A DNA stretch of 64,000 nt from Megalobrama amblycephala. Lineage: Eukaryota > Chordata > Actinopteri > Cypriniformes > Xenocyprididae. Location: contig NC_063058.1 in NCBI RefSeq assembly GCF_018812025.1, forward strand, positions 21,099,797-21,163,796, given 5' to 3'. The translations under genes were made by a program, and so were the position numbers. Of this stretch, positions 36,346 through 48,746 are shown piece by piece. Position 1 is the first letter of the stretch. Each line of letters opens with the position of its first letter. A model generated the notes under the pieces. That model searched no databases. It saw only the letters and a program-made list of their open reading frames with translations, and was not told where the DNA came from.

Positions 36346-37670
36346 AATTAAAAATAACTTAACTAAATGTGAACAAGCAAAAGTTGCCACTTCAATGCTA
36401 GGGTGGTTGATATAGGTGGCTACCTATTAGGTCAAGTTAAAAGATCCCTAGATCTGGCTCACTTCTCTAAGGGATTTTTTTCTTATCATTTAGAAAAGTA
36501 CGGCACACTTCTCAACAATCCTCATGATTTGAGGCATCATTCACAAATCCGTAGTGCACATACATAAGCCTAAGCATGAGCAATAGTAACAGAGATGCTT
36601 GCCTATTTAAAAACTGGACAAGGTCTTAAGAAAAAAGTACAAAAGTTTTTGCAACAAAGCTTTATGAGCAATATCCTGTTTTTTTCTGCTGTATTTCACA
36701 CTCTGAGCTGTGAGAAAGTTAATTGACCTTTTCAATAATATGCGCCACTTTTAACATATAAAGGTCTGCTAACTTTAATGTTTATACCATTTTATGAGAA
36801 ACCTCCCGCAAACAACTTTATGCAGAACCTGGAAATGCCTTAATGCTAATACTTATTAATCCATTTTACAGCGAACCACTTACACCCCGGCATTAAGCTT
36901 CAGCGGCTTTGCAGTCTGCGTCCTGTTCAATAGCTGTGGTTTATGACGGCACTTCATATCGATTTCTGAGGTGAAACTGGAGATTTAATTACAAAAAAAT
37001 ACATTAAGTGTCTTTTTCCAATAACCTCCAATGCACGCTGGCCGTCAGAACTGCTGCTTTCCGTGGCCTTGTGGTGTTAACTATTATTGAGCTTATTACA
37101 TCACTGTTTCCAGTCCATTCTGTCCACTTCAGAAACACGCTGTGATTGGTTTACAGTTGGAAAGTTTCTAATCAGCGCCGTTCCAGAACTGACCTCCACA
37201 AGATGTGCGGAGTCAGGAGCGTAAGGGCCATCTTTCTTCCTCTAAGCTATTAGTCAAAGTCACGTTAGCCCATATTTCACCGTTGGCCTCCACCAGCTGG
37301 CCTGAACAGCAGTCTTCTTTGGAAAAAAGAACGGATGAACGAGCGCAAATCAATTAGTTAATTAGCGAGGGAGGTCGGGCTGGATGTATTTGTGTTGAAC
37401 GTCAGGTGCGGTTGGGAATAACGCCTGCTAAAGGGGAAAACCGTCATGGGAAAGTGGGAATGTACTGGCAGCGGAGTGAACAAATCTTCTCAGGTCTCTC
37501 TTTACTTCATGAAATGATACTTGACATTTTTAATTAATGATATGGTAACTGAAGTTAGAGATGCATTCATTGAAATATTTGAATTTTCAAATCAAACTTT
37601 TGTAATGAAATGAATAGAATTTAGCAGTTTCACTGAGATCATACTGGTCAGATATTTGTTAATTATTAAT
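36346..37670. other. intron, unique; strongest candidate conserved noncoding block
   Basis: 36840-37480 is complex, repeat-free sequence with clustered homeodomain-like sites (CAATTAGTTAATTAGCGAG at about 37350) and E-box-like CAGCTG neighbours. The enhancer reading is inference only. Confidence 0.4.
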
Positions 37671-37952
37671 AATATATTATTAATAATTAATATTTATACA
37701 TTTATTCAACTTGTGTATTAATATTAATATTATTTTACTAATATATTATAAATAAATAAATAAATAAATAGATCTAATTAATTTAAAATGATGCAATATA
37801 ATTTATATATATTTATATACTGTACGCTTATAAATTTTTCATTTATTCATGTTTATTATGAATAATGTTATATACATACAGTATGTTATATATAACTTAT
37901 AAATTAATTACATTTAAATAAATAATTCTAATTAATGTTAAAATTGTTATAT

Positions 37953-38089
37953 TAGTGCTGTCAAACCGATTAATTGTGATTAATCGCATATATGAGTGTG
38001 TATGTGTGTATATTACACAAACACATTATATATTATTAAATGTTTATGTTAGATGCGATTAAACGTGATTAATCAATTTGACAACATTA
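37953..38089. mobile_element. short hAT-type MITE (TAGTGCTGTCAAA ends)
   Basis: TAGTGCTGTCAAACCGATTA at the left matches, in inverse orientation, TGATTAATCAATTTGACAAC at the right; both arms carry ATTAATCGCAT-type motifs. At 137 bp it looks internally deleted. Confidence 0.65.
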
Positions 38090-38190
38090 ATAATTTATAC
38101 TGTATGTGCTATATGCATTTTAGAATTATTATTATTATTAATATTTAATTATAAATAATGTAATGTTATTATAATTTAAATTATAATGTA

Positions 38191-38552
38191 TTAGGGCTGC
38201 AATGATTAATCACGATTAATCGTTTGCAAAATAAAAGTCTGTGTTTACGTAATATATATGTGTGTGTTCGGTGTATAATAATTATGTATATATAAATACA
38301 CACACATACAGGTATAAAGTTTAGAAATATATGCATGTATTATAAATATATACATTTATATATATTTTATATTACATATAAACATAAATATTTTATATAT
38401 AAATATAACATTTTTCTTAAATATATACATGAATGTGTGTGTACAGTATTTATATATACATAATTATTATACACAGAACACACACATATATATTACGTAA
38501 ACACAGACTTTTATTTTGCAAACGATTAATCGCAATTAATCGTTGCAGCCCT
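38191..38552. mobile_element. palindromic hAT-type MITE with 8-bp TSD
   Basis: AGGGCTGCAATGATTAATC at the left pairs with the complementary GATTAATCGTTGCAGCCCT-type right end. The arms run for about 150 bp (AAAATAAAAGTCTGTGTTTACG on both sides). ATAATGTA flanks both ends (38183-38190 and 38553-38560). Confidence 0.82.
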
Positions 38553-38759
38553 ATAATGTAATATAAATTATATATTATATATTACAATTTATATTTTACA
38601 TATTAATTTAACATTTTATTTTTTATAAATGGAGGTCGAATTGTAATATTGCATTTTTCATAAAAATAAATAAATAAATAAACAGCTGATATTAAAATTC
38701 CATGCTATTTTGTTTAAAAAAAAAAAAAAACATGTTTATCATTTTATTATTATATTTTA

Positions 38760-39540
38760 TTATTATAAATGCAGCCCCAGTCCATTAAAGTGATCAAAAT
38801 TAACAGTTGTAGTGCAACCTAAAATCTCAACATCTAAACTACATGATCAAATAAAACACAAATACAAAACATCTAGTCCGGAGTGTGCAAAAGTAAAAAT
38901 GTGCATTTTACACTATGTTGGCACTATGTTGGAAGCTGATATATCACAATGTAAACTTTACCTTTACTACACTTTAAACTTTACTAAACCACATACTACT
39001 ATTCCACTATTATATAGCCTACATCAAACCAAGAGAAGCAGCAACTGAGCCCTTATCAAATGTTTTGGCAAGTCGAAAAAGTAGTAATGCAACAGAGATG
39101 CCTGAGCATTAGCTTTTCACTCCAAAAGCAAGAACCTCAGGCGGTGTGCAACTTTAATTTAATCTAAAACCTAATGAAGAGACTTTCTGTCCACAAAGAT
39201 AATGCACTAATTAAATTCAACGCATGCAAAGTAATAACCATTTGAGATAATTCCATTGCCGAGGAAGACGTTTGGAGTCCCAGCAGATGAAAAATGGCAA
39301 TAAATAAATTACCCATAATTAAATATGTTGCGCATATTGACTAGAAATTAGGAAGTGAGCAGCGATCAAGACACATACTGCAGTACAGGCGTGGATGTTC
39401 TTGCCTTCCCTCAACAGGTTACCCTAGCAACAACCTGAGAGTTGAAAAAGATGAATGTGGAGAGGGAAACAGTACAGACACACTCATGCTTGAAAAAAAA
39501 AACACCAATGATATATTAGAAAGACTTGAGGGAGATTTTA
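38760..39540. other. intron, unique; candidate conserved noncoding block
   Basis: 39060-39400 is repeat-free with TAATTAAATTCAACGCATGC and CCCATAATTAAATATG. No gene was seen. Confidence 0.35.
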
Positions 39541-39542
39541 AT

Positions 39543-39574
<32 letters not shown>

Positions 39575-39622
39575 AAATATATTTAAAACATAAGTTGTGT
39601 TGTGTGTGTGTGTGTGTGTGTA
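39541..39622. repeat. (CA)n and (TG)n inverted microsatellite
   Basis: (CA)13 at 39543-39568 and (TG)13-14 at 39595-39621 on the same strand are separated by about 26 bases, so they can pair as a hairpin. Confidence 0.85.
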
Positions 39623-39624
39623 TG

Positions 39625-40489
39625 AGCAATATCACACGAGTTGCCGTGCGATACGGCTGTATATCAGCATGGCTGTGATTCGGCCATAGGTAATCACAGC
39701 GTGCTGATATACAGCAATATCGCACAGCTACAAGTGTGATATTGCGATTATACAACAGTTCGATGGCACAAGTGTGTAAATAAATAAGAAACAACAACAA
39801 AGTGTCTTTAAAACCCTTTTGTGAGGAACTGCATCCTTCCGCCACGGATTCAAATCTCAAGTTGACAGTTTAACAGCTGAGCCCAAGCCTCCATTATTAA
39901 TGCTAAAATGTCACTTTAGAACTAGTAGCGAAGGAACGAAGGAGTCACATCATTGAAACTCACTGTAATATGTAGAGTATTATGAGAGAGATCATCTGAG
40001 TGAGTATATTACCTACATCTAGCTGATATTCTTCAGGTCATCTTATATATATAACCACAAAATCAGTTTGAATGTCTGCTGCATGAGGAAAGCAATATCT
40101 TTTGTCTTTGTCCTTTTAACATTTAAGACACCCCCATGACAGCGCTAGTCAATTCATTTGTCAGATGCATCTCGTAAAAACAACATCCTTGTTTCACACA
40201 GTCCATTTCAATATAAAAGTCTTTGTGACTGACTGACTCACTCATAAAGACAGTCTTTGCCGCCATCTAATGGCGTATTAACGTAATTTTCACTGAAGTC
40301 AAAATCACTAACGGACTCTACGGCATGTCATTTATATAAAGTATTATTTATTGAACAACTATATTAAAAATCAACAACAATAGCCATTATTACAGTATAA
40401 AAAGCAAATGCAGTGCTCTAGTTAGTACGGGATTTAATTTCAATGTAAATATAAAGTTATGAAACTTAATAAAGGCCTTAAGCCAAATC
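39625..40489. mobile_element. older DNA-transposon remnant, part 1
   Basis: It contains GAGCAATATCACACGAG, GCCGTGCGATACGGCTGTA and TGTGATTCGGCCATAGGTAA. The same motifs occur at 46548-46620, and its continuation at 40838-41110 is matched by 46890-47120. It is interrupted by the palindrome at 40492. Confidence 0.6.
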
Positions 40490-40491
40490 TA

Positions 40492-40835
40492 CACAGCAAA
40501 ATCCCCAGAGTTAAATCAACTCTCCTCAGAGTACATATGGTCCCTCTCTAAATAGTGTTAAAATAACACTGAAGCAGAGTTAAATTTAATGAGATAATAA
40601 AGCAATTAATTAAGTAATGATTGCGCATTAGTGATGAACACCTGCTGTTAACAAGCAGAATCACTGAAGAAATAAGAAAAAACACAAGAACAACAAGTGA
40701 CTTAAGTCACAGCCTTATTAATTGCTTAATTATCTCATTAAATTTAACTCTGCTTCAGTGTTATTTTAACACTATTTAGAGAGGGACCATATGTACTCTG
40801 AGCAGAGTTGATTTAACTCTGGGGATTTTGCTGTG
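40492..40835. mobile_element. TA-flanked palindromic MITE
   Basis: The 344-bp element starts CACAGCAAAATCCCCAGAG and ends with its complement, flanked by TA (40490-40491, 40836-40837), a mariner-type target. The arms are about 120 bp and almost identical (CATATGGTCCCTCTCTAAAT on both sides); the loop is about 100 bp. Confidence 0.85.
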
Positions 40836-40837
40836 TA

Positions 40838-41110
40838 TTAGCTCTGCAACAAGTAATACATTAATAAGACCAAAGATTGCCCATTTGATATAACCAAAAC
40901 GAATTATACCTCATGTTTAAACACACGCAAATTCCAGAAGGATTGGCCGAGATGCAGCTGTTCTCTGCGGATACATGAGCACTGAGCGGTCGCTGACGGC
41001 CTGGAGCTCACATCTCCGAAAGCATCTAAATAAGTTTTCAAATAGGCGCTATGTTTACATATAAATCACATATCTGAGGTCTAAACAACTATATTTATTT
41101 AAGCTTGATT
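40838..41110. mobile_element. older DNA-transposon remnant, part 2
   Basis: It shares GAATTATACCTCATGTTTAA, GATTGGCCGAGATGCAGCTG and CAAATAGGCGCTATGTTTAC with 46897-47120. It is the continuation of 39625-40489. Confidence 0.65.
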
Positions 41111-42199
41111 TTGGTAAAATGCTAATAATATAATGACACATGCAAGTGCCTGACCATAAAGCCACAATATCAAAATTTTAACAACACAGTGTTGAATTAT
41201 TAAAAAAAAAAAAATACAACAATTTTCCATTTCTTGAAAAGCATTTTTGGAGATATGAGGTTTCTGCCCGACAGCGATGATATAAAATCTTCAATGCAGC
41301 CTCAGACTCCCAATGTCATAGGACAATGATGGGATCCATCATCTCTGCTAAAATGCATGATCTCTCATTTAGCTTTCCAAATTTTGACTCACCTCCCAGG
41401 CTTGTGCTAAATTTGGAAATGGGTTAACTCTATCTGGGGGGGCCATTGTCACTGCTTCAGGCATCCAAATTACGATTGCAAGTTGGATAAACGTTCAGCG
41501 CCACTTGTGGATTTGATTGCGGTCATGATTGCATAATGGAGCAGGTGGATTCTGATTCCCTCATCCACTGTTGGTTCATTTGTTTCCATGGGGATCACCA
41601 CTGCAAACAACACCATGAGCGTGATGAGCCACTGCCATGACGTGTCTTTAGTATGGAGGCTCACGAGGCAAAGCGTGAATCACGTATAGCACCACCTATA
41701 GCATAATGAAAGGTTTGTGACGCTAATAATGGTTTATAAATATAGGGTCTAGACGGGAGGAGAGCATTCTGCATTCTCAAGATGGCTTGAGTGTTGTATA
41801 GTTCCTCTCTCTCTCGTACACACGATCTTTTCACTCAGGGCAGGATTGAAAAAAAGGCTCTAAGCTATATTTGAGTGCAGAGAAAAATGTCTTTGGAAGT
41901 AAAAGAAACATCAATCTTTATCCGAGTCTCTGGGTAGAGCGAGTGTTTTTTTCTGAGATAGCTGTGAGGTAACGACAGAAGAAGAGGGTGCAAGCTCTCA
42001 CAGACAGAAAGTCTGTTGATGCACAAGAAAGACTCAACAACAAGCGTGACTCCACGGCTGTACCTCTGAGATTAAAACCTTTTTTCTCAGATGCTCTATG
42101 TCTGATGAAGGTCACGTGACCCGAGTGTCACAGTTTCATTAATCATAAGCCACACCAGTGCACAGGGTTTTTTTTCTTCAGGGCTTCACAAGGCCAGTA
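41111..42199. other. intron, unique, no gene recognised
   Basis: No boundaries or domains are visible; short open frames only. Confidence 0.4.
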
Positions 42200-42500
42200 G
42201 TTCAGGGCCCGTATGTATAAAACTTCTCAGAAATGCTCTTAAGGATTATCTTAAGCTTTGACTTAAGTGTCAAAAAATGTAGGACTTTTCTAAGAGTAGG
42301 AGACTTTTATAAAGAAGCTAAAAGCAACTTTTAGTAAAGTCTAAGACTTTAAGTGCTTTAAGATTCTTAAGTGCTGACTTAAGTGTTGTGAACTAAGGAC
42401 TACAATGATGTCAACTCAAAATGGCCGCCCTTAACCTCTGAATCAGCCAATAGCGAGCCTGCAAGGGTGAAGTCACAGCAGCACGACACCAATCATTTAA
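42200..42500. mobile_element. possible Harbinger-type end fragment
   Basis: GGGCCCGTATGTATAAAACTT followed by many short CTTAAG palindromes. It resembles an end region of a fish Harbinger-type element from memory; no right end or target duplication was found. Confidence 0.35.
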
Positions 42501-43172
42501 TGTTATTATATATATATATATATAAAAAAAAACATTTAAAAAGACACTGAAACGTTGTAATATTTACATTTATTTTTTAAAAAATAGCTTTGCATTGTGA
42601 AAAATTATCACAAATTAGTATTGATGGTGTGGAATCTTTTTCTATTGATATACGTCTCCTCATCTACAGTTTGAGCAATGATGTGAACACAACAACAGGA
42701 AAGCCCACAGGCAACAACAAAAAAAAAAAATGGCTTGCTTTTGCCGCATGGTTTGATGGTCATTTGGAAAGTCAATGAACATACATATAGCAGTGGCCAA
42801 ATGTGATGTCCAGCCTAGGAAAACTGACATCTTCAAGCTTAATTCAATTTTTAAAAAAGATGTAAGCATATTGTGTAGCTGTGCTTGTTTCAGTTGTTTT
42901 ATGTGTGATAATGAAATGAAACATGAAATTGTGCAGACATTATTTTTGGCCAGGCTATCATACAAATACATTATGAACACATGTAAAAACAAGAGGACCA
43001 ATGAAATATTAAAAACTGATTATGTTGTAGTCAATGTGTGTTTTTTTCTGAAACCTGTAGCTGTAGTTTGTTTTGTTTTTTTGCCAAAATTTTGTCAGAT
43101 AAATAAATTACGGAAGAGGATTAGGGCCAAGCAATAAAACAATAAAATAAAACCATCTCGAGATTAAAGTTG

Positions 43173-43538
43173 TTAAAGGTCCCGTTTTTCGTGGTTTTTT
43201 GAAGCTTTGATTGTGTTTATAGTGTGCAATATAACATGTGTTCATGTTTCGTGTGTAAAAAAAACACAGTATTTTTCACATAATTTACTTATCTGTATAC
43301 CGCTGTTTCCACTGTCATAAAAACGGACTGATGACTTCCTTGTTCTATGAAGTCCCTCCTTCAGAAATACGTAACGAGTTCTGATTGTGCCAGCGGTTCC
43401 TGTGTTGTGATTCGATAGAGATGGCTCTGAGCGCACCTTGCCCGGAAAGGTCACGCCTCTTACCATAACGTGTGCTGCACATAGTTTTACATGTGGATTA
43501 TAATTTTCGGGAACCGAGTTAAACATAAATTGTAACCA
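43173..43538. mobile_element. TTAA-type element, left end only
   Basis: It starts TTAA-AGGTCCCGTTTTTCGTGG and contains ACTTCCTTGTTCTATGAAG. The right end is missing where a family B segment begins. Confidence 0.6.
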
Positions 43539-43805
43539 TTGTCATTATTTTGTTTTTTTGGTGCACAAGAATTATTCTTGACGCTTTATAATATTAAGAC
43601 AGAACCACTGTACTCACATGAACTGTTTCAAATGTGTTTTTAGTACCTTTATGGACCTTGAGAGTTTGAATGGCTTTGCTCTCAAAAGAGGCCTCACTGA
43701 GCCATCGGATTTCATCAACAATATCTTAATTTGTGTTCTGAAGATGAACAAAGGTCTTACGGGTGTAGAACGAGATGAGGGAGAGTAATAAATGACAGAA
43801 ATCAT
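43539..43805. mobile_element. family B fragment
   Basis: It matches the 46.64-46.89 kb segment (TCACTGAGCCATCGGATTTC, AACAATATCTTAATTTGTG) but lacks the terminal GTTCACCC end. Confidence 0.7.
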
Positions 43806-44942
43806 CACCAATGTCATCACCGATGCACTGCTGCATATATATAATGTGGAACAATAAGTACACTAATAATTTTTAGGTTTCTATTTAAAAAAATAATATA
43901 ACAAAATGAAAAAATAAAAGAAATATTTACAATGATAATTGCAATAATATATTGATATTCTACTTAATTGTACTTCATAATTTACTGTAACATAAATCCA
44001 TTCACAATTTTGCTGGCAAATGAGAGCAAACATTACAAAGCAATATTGATTTGTTTTATTCTTCCAAGAGGGTTTTCAACAAAATGTTAGCCAGTGGGAT
44101 AACGTTACTTTATCGACATATTTAAATTGCCATAATTCACAGCAAAAATTTTCAATACCACCACAAATGGTTACATTTGTAAGAGCATGTCTGTATTCTC
44201 TCTCACACTGGTCCTGGACCATCTGAGTATATTTACTGTTGAGCCCTATTCTTCTTTTTTTGCATTATTCTCAGGGCTTATGAAAATATGAATCGTCTCT
44301 AAACGTCCCAAATTTTCCAAACCAAAAGGTCTGAAAAGCACGGAAATGAATTTCGGAATTCATTAAAATCCCCACTATCTCTTGGCCTTAACCTCTATTG
44401 TGAATGTCCAAGACCAGACAGTAATTCCCCTAAAGAATATCTTTCTTATTAGAAGCTTAGCATGTTGACACATTGTCTTAATCTGCCATGGCCAGCTCCC
44501 CCGTCTCCCTCGCACTCATTACCATGACTCCTCTAAAGCGCTGACCTCCCAAGTGTGACAGGGAATTTAATACCAGCTGCCATTGGGGAAATGAATTGTA
44601 ACACTCCTGATACTGATAATAAAGTGAACAGTAGGTGAGCACGGGACCGCAAATGCCTGGACCGGAGTGAATCAGTGTGACCTGACTGTAATGAGTGTTC
44701 TCTAACTGCTGAGGGACAGAAATATGTTGCTGCCATGGCGACGGCTGCACCGTGCATTGTGATGACACAGCTGTTTGTGTTCCGAAGAAAATGTGAGTCG
44801 TGCGATTCGAGAAATAGTTTTACGAATAGCAATGACTTGGCAAACAAGGATGACAAATCAGGCATTTTTGTGTTGTTTGATATGCAAACTATATAGAATA
44901 ACAAAAGGGTGAAAATCTTGAAATAACCTAGGGACATTTTCA

Positions 44943-44953
44943 ACTATAATATA

Positions 44954-45000
<47 letters not shown>

Positions 45001-45003
45001 TAT

Positions 45004-45042
<39 letters not shown>
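44943..45042. repeat. (AT)n microsatellite, two blocks
   Basis: Two AT tracts are separated by ATAAATAATATTATATATA, directly before the 155-bp array. Confidence 0.9.
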
Positions 45043-45048
<6 letters not shown>

Positions 45049-45050
45049 TA

Positions 45051-45995
45051 AATGGCTCATATTAAAATTCTATTCCATTTTGTTTACATAAAAGATAAAA
45101 CACTAAAAACTATAACAATACAATATAATAATATATGACATTAAAATTCTTATGTTAATAGCACTAAAAATATAACAATATAATATAATATAATATAATA
45201 TAATAAATGGCTGATATTGAAATTCTATATTATTTTGTCTACGTAAATGAAAAATAAAACATTAAACTTTAACACTATAATTTAATAATATATGACATTA
45301 AAAATCTGATGTTAAAATTTTAAACTATTTTCTCTATGTAAATAACACTAAAATTAAAATATAATATAATTCTGATATTAAAATTCTATTTTATTTTGTC
45401 TACATAAAAATTAAAACACTAAAAACTATAACAATATAATAATATATGACATTAAAAATCTGCTGTTAAAATTTTAAACTATTTTCTCAATGTAAATAAC
45501 ACTAAAATTGAAATATAATATAATTCTGATATTAAAATTCTATTTTATTTTGTCTACATAAAAATTAAAACACTAAAAACTATAACAATATAATAATATA
45601 TGACATTAAAAATCTGCTGTTAAAATTTTAAACTATTTTCTCGATGTAAATAACACTAAAATTAAAATATAATATAATTCTGATATTAAAATTCTATTTT
45701 ATTTTGTCTACATAAATAAAAATTAAAACATTAAAATTATAACAATATAATAATATATGACATTAAAAATCTGCTGTTAAAATTTTAAACTATTTTCTCG
45801 ATGTAAATAACACTAAAATTAAAATATAATATAATTCTGATATTAAAATTCTATTTTATTTTGTCTACATAAATAAAAATTAAAACATTAAAATTATAAC
45901 AATATAATAATATAGGACATATATTAAAAATCTGGTGTTAAAATTTTATACTACTTTGTCTATGTAAATAACACTAAAATTATAATATAATATAA
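45051..45995. repeat. dimeric ~155-bp AT-rich minisatellite, about 6 units
   Basis: TCTGATATTAAAATTC-type starts recur at 45371, 45525, 45679 and 45836, steps of 154, 154 and 157; earlier units near 45056 and 45211 are more diverged. Each unit is two related ~77-bp halves, one with TATTTTATTTTGTCTACATA and one with AACTATTTTCTCAATGTAAA. A lone monomer-like piece lies at 38680-38715. Confidence 0.85.
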
Positions 45996-46547
45996 ATATT
46001 TTAAATAATTATTAAAAATTATTACATGTAAAATATACGCATCAAAGCAGAGAAAAAAGTATGCCAGTTTGATACACCTTGACATCTGTAAGACAAATTT
46101 CCCATCTGCTACATCCAGATCTTCCAGCCTTATTATGTCCTGAATATGTCAAGGGACTAACATCTCCCACTGATGTGGGCAGAGCACAGTTCATGTAGGA
46201 GATGAGGGGAACGTACAATGCCAGTGGTAATTCATTTTATAGGACGGATCCTATTGGCGGTGAGAGCCAGGGAAGCCTCTTTGATGTCCGTCCAACAGCT
46301 CAAAAAGGGGAAAGAAATATCTGCTCCAATCAAAGGCAAAATAACCAACAGGCATGATGACAGACCACTAACAGTTTGCAACTATAGATATATTTACATG
46401 AGTGTAGCTAATGTAGTTTTCTGTTGAGATTAAACATTATATAATAATCAAATTAAATAGGGCACTGCAGAAGTCTCTGTATTGTTAACTGCAGTTCTTA
46501 GATGTAAAAACAGCTGCAGAGGTACATTGCCCTAATATAATATAAAT

Positions 46548-46635
46548 GCGCAATATCACACTTGTAGCCGTGCGATACAACTGTACATCAGCACGGCTGT
46601 GATTCGGCCATAGGTAATTTGGTAATAGGTGATCG
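46548..46635. mobile_element. second copy of the older remnant, left piece
   Basis: It carries GCGCAATATCACACTTG and TGATTCGGCCATAGGTAA as at 39625-39740, then runs into a family B segment. Confidence 0.6.
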
Positions 46636-46886
46636 GTGTTTTGAAATCGGCCCATATAGATAAAAAGTCATTATTTTGTTTTTTTGGTGCACAAAAAGTA
46701 TTCTTGTTGCTTTATAATATTAAGGTAGAACCACTTAACTCACATGAACTCACTGAGCCATCAGATTTCATCAACAATATCTTAATTTGTGTTCTGAAGA
46801 TGAATGAAGGTGTTACAGGTGTGGAACGACATGAGGGTGAGTAATAAATGACATTATTTTCATTTTTGGGTGAACTAACCCTTTAA
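46636..46886. mobile_element. family B half-element
   Basis: It begins GTTTTGAAATCGGCCC and ends GGGTGAACTAACCC-TTTAA (46883-46886). The same interior (TGTTTTTTTGGTGCACAA, TTTATAATATTAAG) occurs at 43539-43805. Confidence 0.7.
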
Positions 46887-46889
46887 ACC

Positions 46890-47345
46890 AAGTCAAAATG
46901 AATTATACCTCATGTTTAAACACTAGGCCATCTACATAATGTAAGAGCCAGTGGCCAAACTCCCAAAGGACTGGCCGAGATGAAGCTGTTCTCTGCGGGT
47001 ACTTGAGCACTGAATGGTCGCTGATTGCCTGGAGCTCGCATCTCCGAAAGAGTTTAAACAAATTTTCAAATAGGCGCTATGTTTACATATAAATCGCATA
47101 TCTGAGCTCAAAACAACTACATTCTCACCTAAAAAAACTCTTAAAACTACATTCCATTACAAAATAACAGTAGTATCTACCAAAATATGGTGGGTTTGCT
47201 CGTCCGCCGTGACACTCGCTGTGAGAATGCTGACAGCGGAGTGATTCAAACGATGAAATGGTTCCCGTGGCAATACTGGTAGAATATCGCATGGCTGGAA
47301 AGACCTCTCAGCCAATCAGATTTGAGAACCAGAATGAATTTCTTT
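46890..47345. mobile_element. second copy of the older remnant, right piece
   Basis: It matches 40870-41110 and then continues to AATATCGCATGGCTGG and CAGCCAATCAGATTTGAG, apparently the right end of that element. Confidence 0.6.
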
Positions 47346-47429
47346 ATCTAAATAAAAATATAAAACAATAAAAACTACAACTATATAATATAATATATAT
47401 TCTACATATACATTTGTAGAAATTCTAAC

Positions 47430-47433
<4 letters not shown>

Positions 47434-47492
<59 letters not shown>
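47434..47492. repeat. (TA)n microsatellite
   Basis: About 59 bp of uninterrupted TA. Confidence 0.9.
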
Positions 47493-47496
<4 letters not shown>

Positions 47497-48746
47497 ATTT
47501 TAATGTAGGCATTGATTTTTAATCAATATAATATAATAATATAATACAATATAACATAATAATAAAATACTAAGTCATGCAATGTGTCATGCAATAAAGT
47601 GACAAGTGATAAAAGCCATTTCTTCCACACTGACAGAGATTAAGGCATAAGTGCTCTAGGCAAGTACAAATGCTTCTAGCTAACCAAACTCGGCAGAGCA
47701 ACATTGTTTGTTTCTAAATTGCTGGAGGTTGAGTTGCTAAACTGTTCCTTGACTTTTTTGTATTCTCTCGATTAATATGATTAAGACTGATGCATGCATT
47801 GTATATTCAACAAAGATAACTACCAAATCTAACATAAAAGTAACAAATGGAATATGTTACAATCTTTTACAAGTGAACCCAAAGCTTTTACTGCTAAGGA
47901 TGATGGACAGTTGACCTCAGATTTAATTGGTGAGGTTGTTCGGATGAGAAGAAAATGAGTTTCAGAGTTCCCTGGGTGAATAATGGGCACTTGCCTCGAG
48001 CTTCTGCAAATGAAACATCTGTGAGCGATTCCTCCACTGATAATTTCATTTTCTGGCCAAAAGAGGAAGGTTCATCTTGCAGTTCAGACTAAAGGAAGAA
48101 ATATTACAATAACGGTGATCAACTTTCTAAATATGTATAAGATCTCGCTGCATAAGAAAGTAGTTTTGTGTTATTTAAAGGAATTTCTAACCGTTTAAAT
48201 TTCCCTGAAAAGGTCATTTCTCACCGCTCTCTGCTGTGACAGTCTCCATTTGAAGTCTGATTCACAAGCAAAAATAGCCTCACAGATTATGGCGCTGGTA
48301 AGCAGTGATGAGGTAAAGCATCAAAAAACTTGAGGGCAATAAATGATACCAATCTTTATGTGACAAAATCAAGCTTCTTTGGGCCAGGAAATACAGCACA
48401 AGAATGATATTAAACCTCATGCTGAGGACAATACTGTAGGCTTGTGAAGTGGCTATCCAGGACATAAAGCAGGACAAAATGATGCTATCTATAAATGTAA
48501 TATAGCCTATAGCTCAATGGGCCACATTTCCGCTACAGTTCAGGAAAAACTTCTGGAAATAAATCTGGTAATGTTCTTGATATTCTTGGTTTAACTGGAC
48601 ATAACTAAAAACAAAAAATTGCTGCATATTTAAAAGTTGTTTCAGATTATTATCATCATCATCAACAGGTTATTATGAAAATGTAAGATTTCATGCATAA
48701 GAAGTTATTATTATGATTATGATTATTATTATTTTACCATGAATAC

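Noticed and set aside
42590..43137. Adjacent 62- and 120-codon frames after a Harbinger-like end
   Set aside because: I looked for a Harbinger nuclease or Myb-like domain and saw none; low-complexity lysine/asparagine runs suggest non-coding DNA.
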